Shown: piece by piece, positions 27,554 to 35,331 of the stretch | How the letters are laid out: every line of letters begins with the position of its first letter | Position numbering within the stretch: the stretch's first letter is position 1 | Assembly (NCBI RefSeq): GCF_944327115.1 | Contig: NZ_CALVGS010000122.1 | Location: forward strand, 1-64,000 | Direction: 5' to 3' | DNA: 64,000 nucleotides | Source: an uncultured Traorella sp. | Lineage (GTDB): Bacteria > Bacillota_I > Bacilli_A > Erysipelotrichales > Erysipelotrichaceae | Program-made: the position numbers and the translations under genes | Notes under the pieces: model-generated | What the model saw: the letters and a program-made list of their open reading frames with translations, nothing else | Told to the model about the DNA's origin: nothing | Databases searched by the model: none

Positions 27554-28572
27554 AAAAGGATTTTAAAAAATATGCCTTGAGCATCGTGCTTCTGGTTGGA
27601 CTGACAGGCTTTGCGCTGTGGTATGTGCTCAAGGATGATAAAGATGCTGTCTTGGCGGAATTAAGCAGCATTTCACCTTTGAATTTTATAGGGATCATGG
27701 CTTGTTCGCTGTTCTATTTTATATTTGTGGCCCTTTCGCTTTATGTAATTGCAAAGGAAAAGTATCCGCATTATAAATTTTTGCCGTCTTTATCAAATGC
27801 CTATGTCGGCGGTTTTTTCAGCGGTATCACACCGAGTGCCAGCGGCGGACAGGTAGGTCAGGTTTATGTGTTTTATAAGCAGGGAATCGACTCAAGCGAT
27901 GCGGCAGGTATTTTATGGCTGGACTTCGTCATGTATCAGGTGGTACTGATATTTTATACAACGGTATTGGTCCTGCTCCGCTTTCCTGTATTTTCAAGTC
28001 GGGTTCCGGCGCTCTTCGTGATGATCTTTATCGGTTATCTGATGAACGGGATCGTGTTGGCAATGCTTTTTTCAATGGCTTTTTTTCCGGTAAAGTTCAA
28101 GCATTTTTGTTTGCGTATCGTAACGCTGCTTCATAAGCTTCATCTCATCCGTGATGCAAATAAAGCGATCAAGAAGTGTGATGACTATTTGGAAGCTTTT
28201 ACGAATAATATCAATAAGAACAGAAGTAATAAAAAATTAATATGGAAATTGGTCATAGTTAATATCTTACGTCTTACGGTCTATTATTCCATTCCGTATA
28301 TGATCGGCAAGCTGATCCATGTCGATATGAATTTTATTGATTCACTGGCACTTTCCAGCTATATATCCATGGCCAATACCTTTTTTCCGGTTCCCGGAGC
28401 CAGCGGTGGTACAGAGATGATGTTCCTTCAGCTTTATTCGCTGATCCTGCCGCTGACACAAGTATCTACGATACTGATCTTATGGAGGGTGGTTACCTTC
28501 CATCTGGCTTTGATCATTGGCTGTATTATGTTTATTATCGAGAAGATTAGAAGAAGGAGGATCATCACATGA
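27550..28572 (+). CDS. YbhN/AglD-type integral membrane protein (LPG synthase TM family)
   Basis: This 340-residue protein has about eight membrane segments and the family motifs NAYVGGFFSGITPSASGGQVGQVY (about residues 80-103) and FFPVPGASGGTEMMF (about 275-290). These are typical of the PF03706 family that includes the flippase half of MprF and YbhN. MprF-like proteins move lysyl-phosphatidylglycerol across the membrane. Here there is no synthase domain. Lying between two glycosyltransferases with ATGA overlaps at both ends, it could export or flip a glycolipid intermediate. The family call is firm. The flippase role is inferred from relatives. Confidence 0.85.
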   Translation: MKKDFKKYALSIVLLVGLTGFALWYVLKDDKDAVLAELSSISPLNFIGIMACSLFYFIFVALSLYVIAKEKYPHYKFLPSLSNAYVGGFFSGITPSASGGQVGQVYVFYKQGIDSSDAAGILWLDFVMYQVVLIFYTTVLVLLRFPVFSSRVPALFVMIFIGYLMNGIVLAMLFSMAFFPVKFKHFCLRIVTLLHKLHLIRDANKAIKKCDDYLEAFTNNINKNRSNKKLIWKLVIVNILRLTVYYSIPYMIGKLIHVDMNFIDSLALSSYISMANTFFPVPGASGGTEMMFLQLYSLILPLTQVSTILILWRVVTFHLALIIGCIMFIIEKIRRRRIIT

Positions 28573-30560
28573 GAATAGGTCTGTTTTCGGATACCTACCT
28601 GCCGGATCTCAACGGAGTTGCCACAAGCGTGGAGACCTTGCGCAAGGCATTGGAAGCGCATGGACATGATGTCTTTGTGATTGCCAATCACAAGGGACTT
28701 CTGCATTTAAAACGCGAAGGCAATATCTTACGGCTTCCGGGCATTGAGCTTAAATGGCTCTATGGCTATAATATGTCCTCACCGTTACAGCTCAAGGCTA
28801 AAGAAGAGGTCAAGGCGATGAATCTGGATATCGTACATGTGCATACGGAATTTGGTGTGGGTATTTTCGGGCGTAATGTTGCGAAGGATCTGAATATACC
28901 GATCGTTTCGACGTATCATACGATGTATGAGGATTATACGCATTATTTGAATATCTTCGGATTGGAAATCGTGGATAAGGCGACAAAAACGCTGGTAAGT
29001 ACCTTATCTAAAATTTGGAATGATGCGGCACAGGTGGTCATCGCACCTTCGCAGAAGACAAAAGAAACGTTGATCCGATATGGCGTCAAGGCACCGATCC
29101 ATGTCATTCCTACGGGAATCGATCTGAGTCAGTTCAATGCCGATAATATCGATCCGGTACTGGTAGCTGGTCTAAAAGAAAAATATGGAATAAGGCAGGA
29201 AGACCAGGTCATCATTTATGTCGGACGAGTTGCCAGTGAAAAGTCGATCGATGTCGTGATTCGCGGTTTTAAAAAATTTGCACTGGCTGACGAACATCAT
29301 AAGCTTATGATCGTTGGCGGCGGGCCGAGCTTAGAAGAATTAAAGGAGCTGGCCAAGACGGAAGGAATCGAAAAAAATGTCATCTTTACAGATCGTCAGG
29401 AAAGAGAATTGATACCGGCGTTCTATGAATGTGCTGCAGCTTTTGTCAGCTGTTCAACGAGCGAAACCCAGGGCATGACCTATATTGAGGCCATGAGCTG
29501 TTCGCTTCCTGTGTTTGCGCGAAAAGATGAGGTGCTGCTGGATTTGATCGATGAGGGAAAAAGCGGTTATTTTATCGAAGAGGATACTTTTTCGGACCGG
29601 TTGGCTGATTTCTTTGCTCTCAGTGAAGAAGAGCGGAAGGAAATGGGGCACTATGCCCGTAAAAAAGTCATGGGATATGATACAGAAGTATTTTATGAGA
29701 GAGTGATTGCCTGCTATGAACAGGCGTATGCTTCTTATTTTAAGACCTTGACGATCAAAAAAGTCAAAAGTAACAGCGAATATGTGACATTGACCTTGAA
29801 GGATTCACAGGATGAAGAAATCAAGTGTATGGTTTCACTCGAAGATTATTTTGCCTTTGAATTGAAAAAAGACGGCATTGTCCATGAACTGACCCTGCAG
29901 GAGCTTCAGCGCAGAGAAGTTATCTTAAAAGCATGGATTTTATGCATCAAAAAGCTTGCTGCCAAAGATCGTACCCGGAAGGAAATGTATGATATCCTTT
30001 TAAAAGAGAATACTCTGGATGCGAAAGCGATGAATGATATCATTGATAAGCTGGAAGAAAAAGGATATATCAATGATCAAGCCTATCTGATGAATCACTT
30101 GGAGAAGATGAGCGATTCTTTAGAGGGAAAAGAGAAGATCATTCGTACATTGGTAAAAAAAGGACTTCCTTATGAAATGGTAAAAGAAGCGGTGGATTCT
30201 TACAGTGATGCTTCAGAAAGAGCGAAGGCGATCCGCTATATCTCAAAAAATGAAAAGACGATGAAGGAAGGCAGCGTCAAGATGAAAAAACAGATGCTGA
30301 TCTCTCGTCTGATCAATCATGGATATTCTTTTGATGTTGCGAAAGATGTCGTCAATCATTATGAATTTACGGATGAGTTTCTGAATGATAAAGATTCTTT
30401 ATATAAGACGATCCAAAAAGCAATTCGGACATATTCACGAAAATATAGCGGAGAGGATCTCAAACGTATGGTGCTCAATCAGTTGATCCGTAAGGGCTTC
30501 AGCTCTGAGGATGTACTTGTCGCAATAGAAGAAATGGAGATTTTTAATGATGAAAATTAA
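28569..30560 (+). CDS. Glycosyltransferase family 4 fused to a RecX-like domain
   Basis: This is a 663-residue two-part protein. Residues 1 to about 390 form a complete GT4 enzyme (MRIGLFSDTYLPDLNGVA, VHTEFGVGIFGR, HVIPTGIDLSQFN, IYVGRVASEKSIDV, CSTSETQGMTYIEAMSCSLP), similar to diacylglycerol glucosyltransferases. From about residue 394 a RecX-like region follows: a leader strand domain (LTIKKVKSNSEYVTLTLKD, VSLEDYFAFELKKDGIV) and repeated three-helix units (AKDRTRKEMYDILL, IIDKLEEKGYINDQAYL, RTLVKKGLPYEMVKEAV). RecX inhibits RecA. No stop or frameshift separates the parts. It overlaps yhaM by 14 bases. Confidence 0.85.
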   Translation: MRIGLFSDTYLPDLNGVATSVETLRKALEAHGHDVFVIANHKGLLHLKREGNILRLPGIELKWLYGYNMSSPLQLKAKEEVKAMNLDIVHVHTEFGVGIFGRNVAKDLNIPIVSTYHTMYEDYTHYLNIFGLEIVDKATKTLVSTLSKIWNDAAQVVIAPSQKTKETLIRYGVKAPIHVIPTGIDLSQFNADNIDPVLVAGLKEKYGIRQEDQVIIYVGRVASEKSIDVVIRGFKKFALADEHHKLMIVGGGPSLEELKELAKTEGIEKNVIFTDRQERELIPAFYECAAAFVSCSTSETQGMTYIEAMSCSLPVFARKDEVLLDLIDEGKSGYFIEEDTFSDRLADFFALSEEERKEMGHYARKKVMGYDTEVFYERVIACYEQAYASYFKTLTIKKVKSNSEYVTLTLKDSQDEEIKCMVSLEDYFAFELKKDGIVHELTLQELQRREVILKAWILCIKKLAAKDRTRKEMYDILLKENTLDAKAMNDIIDKLEEKGYINDQAYLMNHLEKMSDSLEGKEKIIRTLVKKGLPYEMVKEAVDSYSDASERAKAIRYISKNEKTMKEGSVKMKKQMLISRLINHGYSFDVAKDVVNHYEFTDEFLNDKDSLYKTIQKAIRTYSRKYSGEDLKRMVLNQLIRKGFSSEDVLVAIEEMEIFNDEN

Positions 30561-31482
30561 TGAGTTGAAGGATGGATCACGCGGACGTTTTACATTTTTG
30601 TTAAGCTCACTTACCAAAGGAGTGACCAGCAAAGGAGCCACCTATCTTTCCTGTGTGCTTCAGGACAAGACGGGCAGCATGGATGCGAAATACTGGTCCC
30701 CATCAAGTGAAGAAATAAAAATGCTTAAACCAGGAATGGTTTTGGAAGTTGACGGTGAAGTTTTAAATTACAATAAGCAGCTTCAGATGAAGATCAATGC
30801 TGTCAAGGTCATTGATCGCTCACAGATCGATTTAAATGATTTCATCAAAGAGGGGGATATTCCTCGAAGTGAATTAAAAAAGAAGATTACAGGAATCATT
30901 GATTCTTTTGAAAATCAGACATTAAAGACGTTGATTCTCAAGGTCATGGAGCATTATGAGCTTGATTTCTATAATTATCCTGCGGCGGCCAAGATCCATC
31001 ATGATTTTGTAGGAGGACTGGCTACCCATGTCTGGGGAATGATCCGCCTGTCGCTTGCCATCTGTGAATGCTATCCTTCGTTAAATAAAGAATTGCTGAT
31101 AACGGGAGTGATCTTGCATGATATTGGCAAATGTGTGGAATTGAGCGGACCGGTCATTACGGAATATACAGTTGAAGGAAGACTTTTGGGTCATATTTCC
31201 ATCATGCAGGCCATCGTAGCTGAAATTGCACATGAAAATGGTCTGGAAGGTGAAGAAATTATGCTTGTACGTCATATGATCCTTTCACATCATGGTGAAT
31301 ATGAATATGGCTCACCTGTCTTGCCAATGATACCGGAAGCTGAGATCCTTCATTATATCGATAATATCGATGCCAGAATGAATGTGATCACGAAAGCTTA
31401 TGAAGGTGTGAATGAAGGAGAATTTACTTCACGACAGTTTGCACTTGAAAATAGATCTTTTTATAAGAGTCATTTAAAATAG
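30547..31482 (+). CDS. yhaM: 3'-5' exoribonuclease YhaM
   Basis: YhaM is a metal-dependent 3'-5' exonuclease that trims mRNA ends. The 311-residue protein has an N-terminal OB-fold (GRFTFLLSSLTKGVTSKGATYLSCVLQDKTGSMDAKYW) and a C-terminal HD domain. The HD domain has DFVGGLATHVWGM, the signature ILHDIGK, HISIMQAIV and LSHHGEYEYGSPVLP. The length and layout match Firmicute YhaM. GGAG lies eight bases before ATG 30547, and the start falls inside the preceding gene, so the two are coupled. A terminator follows directly. Confidence 0.93.
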   Translation: MMKINELKDGSRGRFTFLLSSLTKGVTSKGATYLSCVLQDKTGSMDAKYWSPSSEEIKMLKPGMVLEVDGEVLNYNKQLQMKINAVKVIDRSQIDLNDFIKEGDIPRSELKKKITGIIDSFENQTLKTLILKVMEHYELDFYNYPAAAKIHHDFVGGLATHVWGMIRLSLAICECYPSLNKELLITGVILHDIGKCVELSGPVITEYTVEGRLLGHISIMQAIVAEIAHENGLEGEEIMLVRHMILSHHGEYEYGSPVLPMIPEAEILHYIDNIDARMNVITKAYEGVNEGEFTSRQFALENRSFYKSHLK

Positions 31483-31508
31483 GGATTTCACTTGAAATCC
31501 TTTTTTTC
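31482..31508 (+). terminator. Terminator after yhaM
   Basis: GGATTTC (31483-31489), loop ACTT, GAAATCC (31494-31500), then seven T's. Confidence 0.88.
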
Positions 31509-31540
31509 ATGAACATGATTTTTTTTGCATAGAATAAAGC

Positions 31541-32659
31541 ATGAAAATAAGAAATGAAATAAAGGCTCTTTATGATATGCTTGTAAGGATCCGACGAGAT
31601 TTGCATCAAATGCCCGAAACAGGCTTTGATACCTTTAATACGATGGCTTATGTTGTAAATAGCATTCCCATAGCGGCTGATGCGTATGATGGCTTCAGCG
31701 GTGTTTTTTATTTGCCGGGGAAAAATACGGCATGTATTGCTTTTCGTTGTGAATTAGACGGATTGCCTGTAAAGGAAGAAAACCTATTTTCTTATGCATC
31801 TGAAAACAAGGCGATGCATGCCTGCGGTCATGATGCACATATGGCGATCATGATCTGTACCTTGCATTATTTTATTCAGCATCCTTTTGAATATTCTCTG
31901 CTTTTTATCTTTCAGCCGGCAGAGGAGAGCGGTGGTGGTGCCAAGCATATGATCCAAAAAGGTATTTTTGAAAAATATAAGGTTCAATATCTGATAGCGG
32001 CACATGTCTATCCGCATTTAAATGATAAGATCGGATGCCGCAGCGGTGTCTTGATGGCAAGAAGCTGTGAGATCAAGATCATTGTACAAGGCAAAAGCGC
32101 TCATGCGGCTCATCCTGAAAAAGGAATTGATGTCATGCGGACTTTGTGCTTATTTTTAGATTGGATCACTGAGCTGAAAATAAAATCAAGCCCATCACTG
32201 ATTCATTTTGGGAAAATGAACTGTGGTGAAGTCTGTAATGCAGTTGCTGCCAATGGTATATTGGAAGGTACCTTACGCAGTTTTGAAGATGAGAGCTTTG
32301 ATGAGCTTCGTTGTCAGATGATCGATAAATTAAAGGAAATGGATGAAAAATATCATACATTATCGAAGATCTGCTTTTCAGATGGTTATGAAAGGGTCGT
32401 CAATGATGAAGGACTGGTTCGGCTCGTTTCGCAAATTGCTAAAAAGGATTATGTGACGATGGAACCCCTTTATTTAAGTGAAGATTTTTCATTTTATCGT
32501 AAAAAGTGTCCATGTTGCTTATATCTTTGCGGCTTAAGCAGTGGAGAGGATCTTCATTCATCACGTTTTGATCTGAAAGAAGAAGAATGTCTTAAGGCAG
32601 TGGAAATGAATGTTTCTTTGGCAGAGCATATCCTTTTAAAAGATGGTATTAATTCTTGA
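31541..32659 (+). CDS. M20-family amidohydrolase
   Basis: This is a 372-residue peptidase of family M20 (amidohydrolase subfamily D), which hydrolyses N-acyl amino acids or small peptides. Family motifs are RRDLHQMPETGFD, MHACGHDAHMAIM (metal ligands His and Asp), FQPAEESGGGAKHMIQKG (Glu pair) and a dimerisation lid with GKSAHAAHPEKGIDVM. The metal ligands seen are intact, and a late LSEDFSFY corresponds to the last ligand region. The substrate cannot be told. No ribosome-binding site precedes ATG 31541, and TAGAAT (31530-31535) ends only five bases before it, so the mRNA may be leaderless. Confidence 0.88.
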   Translation: MKIRNEIKALYDMLVRIRRDLHQMPETGFDTFNTMAYVVNSIPIAADAYDGFSGVFYLPGKNTACIAFRCELDGLPVKEENLFSYASENKAMHACGHDAHMAIMICTLHYFIQHPFEYSLLFIFQPAEESGGGAKHMIQKGIFEKYKVQYLIAAHVYPHLNDKIGCRSGVLMARSCEIKIIVQGKSAHAAHPEKGIDVMRTLCLFLDWITELKIKSSPSLIHFGKMNCGEVCNAVAANGILEGTLRSFEDESFDELRCQMIDKLKEMDEKYHTLSKICFSDGYERVVNDEGLVRLVSQIAKKDYVTMEPLYLSEDFSFYRKKCPCCLYLCGLSSGEDLHSSRFDLKEEECLKAVEMNVSLAEHILLKDGINS

Positions 32660-32701
32660 CTTAGAAGATGAGATGATTATAATAGTTAATATGGTTAACT
32701 A
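32656..32701 (+). promoter_or_regulatory. Promoter with MarR-type palindromic operator
   Basis: TTGACT (32656-32661), 16 bases, TATAAT (32678-32683). TAGTTAA (32683-32689) and TTAACTA (32695-32701) form a perfect 7-base inverted repeat with a 5-base spacer. It covers the end of the -10 box and the start point. The following gene is a MarR repressor, so autorepression of the marR-ABC operon is likely. Confidence 0.75.
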
Positions 32702-32715
32702 TTGGAGGTGATTGC

Positions 32716-33180
32716 ATGTATGAAATCAATAAAGAGCAGATGAAAACCTTGATAAAGATCAAACAAAAAATGCATCATCTGCGACTGTCACCGACGCTTT
32801 CGATGTCATTGTTTTCGATGCTGAAAACGATCGATGCACAAGCAGTGCCTATGAAAATAGCCGGTGAAGAAATAGTAGCCATGAGGGTCAATGATCTTTT
32901 TGATACGATTCATGTTAGCCGGCCGGCAATATCCAAGGCTTTGAAGGAGTGTGAATCTAGAGGTTATATTTGTCGGTTTACAAGCGAAAAAGATAAGCGT
33001 TTCAGTTATGTAAGCCTGAAAGAAAAGGGAAAAGAAGTGATTGCTCAGGCAGAAGCTGAAATCAAAGAATCTATGAGCTGGATCGTTGCCCAATTCAGTG
33101 ATGATGAAAAAGAACAATTTAAGAACCTGATCTTGCGTATTGATCAGATCTTAGATGATTTTGAAAAGAAAGGACGTTAG
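32716..33180 (+). CDS. MarR-family transcriptional repressor
   Basis: This is a 154-residue winged-helix regulator. The recognition region has DLFDTIHVSRPAISKALKECESRGYICRFTSEKDKRFSYVSLKEKGKEV. This includes the DNA-binding helix after S-x-P-A-I-S and the DKR wing, placing it firmly in the MarR family. Flanking helices form the dimer interface. GGAGGTG precedes ATG 32716. It is the first gene of an operon with two ABC exporter subunits. A palindrome lies over its own promoter. Such regulators usually sense the toxic compounds exported by the neighbouring transporter. The ligand is unknown. Confidence 0.92.
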   Translation: MYEINKEQMKTLIKIKQKMHHLRLSPTLSMSLFSMLKTIDAQAVPMKIAGEEIVAMRVNDLFDTIHVSRPAISKALKECESRGYICRFTSEKDKRFSYVSLKEKGKEVIAQAEAEIKESMSWIVAQFSDDEKEQFKNLILRIDQILDDFEKKGR

Positions 33181-33182
33181 AA

Positions 33183-35330
33183 ATGCTACGACTAAAAAAA
33201 TACTTAAAGCCGTATCTGCTTATGATCGCGGTAGCTATTGGACTTTTGTTTGCTTCTAATATATGTGATCTAAAGCTTCCGGATGTGATGAGCGATATCG
33301 TCAATGTCGGCATCCAGCAAAGCGGGATCGAACATGCATCCGTGGATGTCATTAGTGAGGATGGTCTTGATTTTCTAAGCGTGTTCATGGAAGAAGATGA
33401 GGTTTCCCTGGTTAAAGATTCCTATGTGCTGGAGGATGGATATTATCATCTGAAAGAAGATGTGGATCGTGAAACCTTAGATGAGATTTTTTCGGTAAGT
33501 GAATGGACGCTGATCAATGCCCTTCAAAAGATGCAGCCGGCAGAAGGTACGGGTGATCTGAGTGAATCCGTCAATGATATTGATATTCAGAAATTATATG
33601 CCGCAAAGCCATTTTTTGAAATGATGGATCTCAGTGATGCTCGCAGCAGTGCGCTTGCCTTAGATGAAACGATGCGCAGTGGTACAGGTGTTGTCTTTGC
33701 CAAGATGTTCTATGAGGAAGCCGGTGAGGATCCCTCAGTGATGCAAAGCGAATATATTTTAAAAAGCGGCGCTAAGATGCTGGGTATTGCCTTTATCGGC
33801 ATCTGTGCCACGATTGCAGTCAGCTTCATTGCTTCACGTGTGAGCAACGGTGTCGGCAGAGATCTTCGAGAAGATATTTTTAAGAAGGTCGAAGGATTTT
33901 CAAATGCAGAGTTTGATAAATATTCAACTTCTTCATTGATCACGCGAAATACAAACGATGTGACACAGGTCAGTCAATTGGTCATGATGGGTTTGCGAAT
34001 GATCATCAGTGCACCGATCATGGGAATTGGAGCCTTGATCATGATTTTTAAACGTAATACAAGCATGGTCTGGATATTAGGTTTAGGAATAACGGTAGTC
34101 ATGCTGATGATTATTTTTATGTTTATCTTTGCTTTGCCGAAGTTTAAGATCATCCAGCAATTGGTTGATAAATTAAATCTGGTTGCCAGAGAAAACTTAA
34201 ATGGTCTGATGGTCGTACGTGCCTTTAAAAATCAGAAATTTGAAGAGAAGCGTTTTGATAAGGCTAATACCGATCTTACGAAGACCCAGTTGTTCATCAA
34301 TCGTACGATGGCCGTGATGATGCCTTTTATGACACTGATGATGAATGGCATGATGCTTTTGATCATTTGGGTCGGTGCCCATCAGATTGCCCAAAGCCAG
34401 ATGCAGGTTGGTGATATGATGGCTTTCATGCAGTATTCGATGCAGGTGGTCATGAGCTTTGTCATGATTGCCATGATCTTTATCCTTGTTCCAAGAGCCA
34501 GCGTCAGTGCGGGACGTATTGCGGATGTGTTAGAAACAGAGAGCATGATTCAGGATCCTGTTCATCCGCTTCCTTTTAAAGAAGAATATAAGGGTTATGT
34601 TGAATTTAGAAATGTATCGTTTAATTATGGAGATGCCGATGAAAATGTGCTGCAGGATATTTCCTTTGTCGCAAAGCCTGGGGAAACGACTGCCTTTATC
34701 GGTTCTACGGGTTCCGGTAAGAGCACGCTCATCAATCTGATTCCACGTTTCTATGATGTGAGCAAGGGTGAGATCCTGGTCAATGGTGTCAATGTTAAGG
34801 ATGTGACTCAGCATGATCTTCACGATCAGATCGGTTATGTTGCTCAGCGAGGCATTCTTTTATCGGGAACGATCAAGGAAAATATTAAATATGGCAATGA
34901 AAATTTAAGTGATGATGAGGTCCGTGAGATTGCGAAGGTAGCTCAGGCCGATGATTTTATCAGTGCCAAGGAAGAAGGCTATGATTTTGATATTGCCCAG
35001 GGTGGTGCCAATGTCAGTGGCGGTCAGCGTCAGCGTTTAAGCATTGCCCGTGCGCTGGCAAAAAAAGCGCCTATTCTGATTTTTGATGATTCCTTCAGTG
35101 CGCTTGATTTCAAAACCGATGCAGCCTTACGTGCCGCTCTTGCAAAGCATACCAGCGATGCAACGATTTTGATCGTTGCACAGCGTGTCAGCAGCATCAT
35201 GCATGCTGAACAGATCATTGTATTAGATGAGGGAAAAGTGGTCGGCAAAGGAACGCATGAAGAGCTTTTGAAGAATTGTCCGACATATTATGAAATCGCC
35301 TCAAGTCAGTTATCAAAGGAGGAATTATAA
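33183..35330 (+). CDS. ABC exporter half-transporter, subunit A (degenerate catalytic Glu)
   Basis: This is a 715-residue fused membrane and ATPase subunit. Membrane segment 1 is at about 12-28. A large outside loop of about 150 acidic residues precedes segment 2 near 200. A standard six-helix exporter core follows. The ATPase has Walker A GSTGSGKSTL, signature SGGQRQRLSIARA, and Walker B ILIFDDSFSALD, with Asp where the catalytic Glu normally is. This marks the degenerate site of a heterodimeric exporter. Subunit B follows one base later. The long loop is unusual for the family. A drug or peptide export role is inferred. Confidence 0.9.
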   Translation: MLRLKKYLKPYLLMIAVAIGLLFASNICDLKLPDVMSDIVNVGIQQSGIEHASVDVISEDGLDFLSVFMEEDEVSLVKDSYVLEDGYYHLKEDVDRETLDEIFSVSEWTLINALQKMQPAEGTGDLSESVNDIDIQKLYAAKPFFEMMDLSDARSSALALDETMRSGTGVVFAKMFYEEAGEDPSVMQSEYILKSGAKMLGIAFIGICATIAVSFIASRVSNGVGRDLREDIFKKVEGFSNAEFDKYSTSSLITRNTNDVTQVSQLVMMGLRMIISAPIMGIGALIMIFKRNTSMVWILGLGITVVMLMIIFMFIFALPKFKIIQQLVDKLNLVARENLNGLMVVRAFKNQKFEEKRFDKANTDLTKTQLFINRTMAVMMPFMTLMMNGMMLLIIWVGAHQIAQSQMQVGDMMAFMQYSMQVVMSFVMIAMIFILVPRASVSAGRIADVLETESMIQDPVHPLPFKEEYKGYVEFRNVSFNYGDADENVLQDISFVAKPGETTAFIGSTGSGKSTLINLIPRFYDVSKGEILVNGVNVKDVTQHDLHDQIGYVAQRGILLSGTIKENIKYGNENLSDDEVREIAKVAQADDFISAKEEGYDFDIAQGGANVSGGQRQRLSIARALAKKAPILIFDDSFSALDFKTDAALRAALAKHTSDATILIVAQRVSSIMHAEQIIVLDEGKVVGKGTHEELLKNCPTYYEIASSQLSKEEL

Positions 35331-35331
35331 G

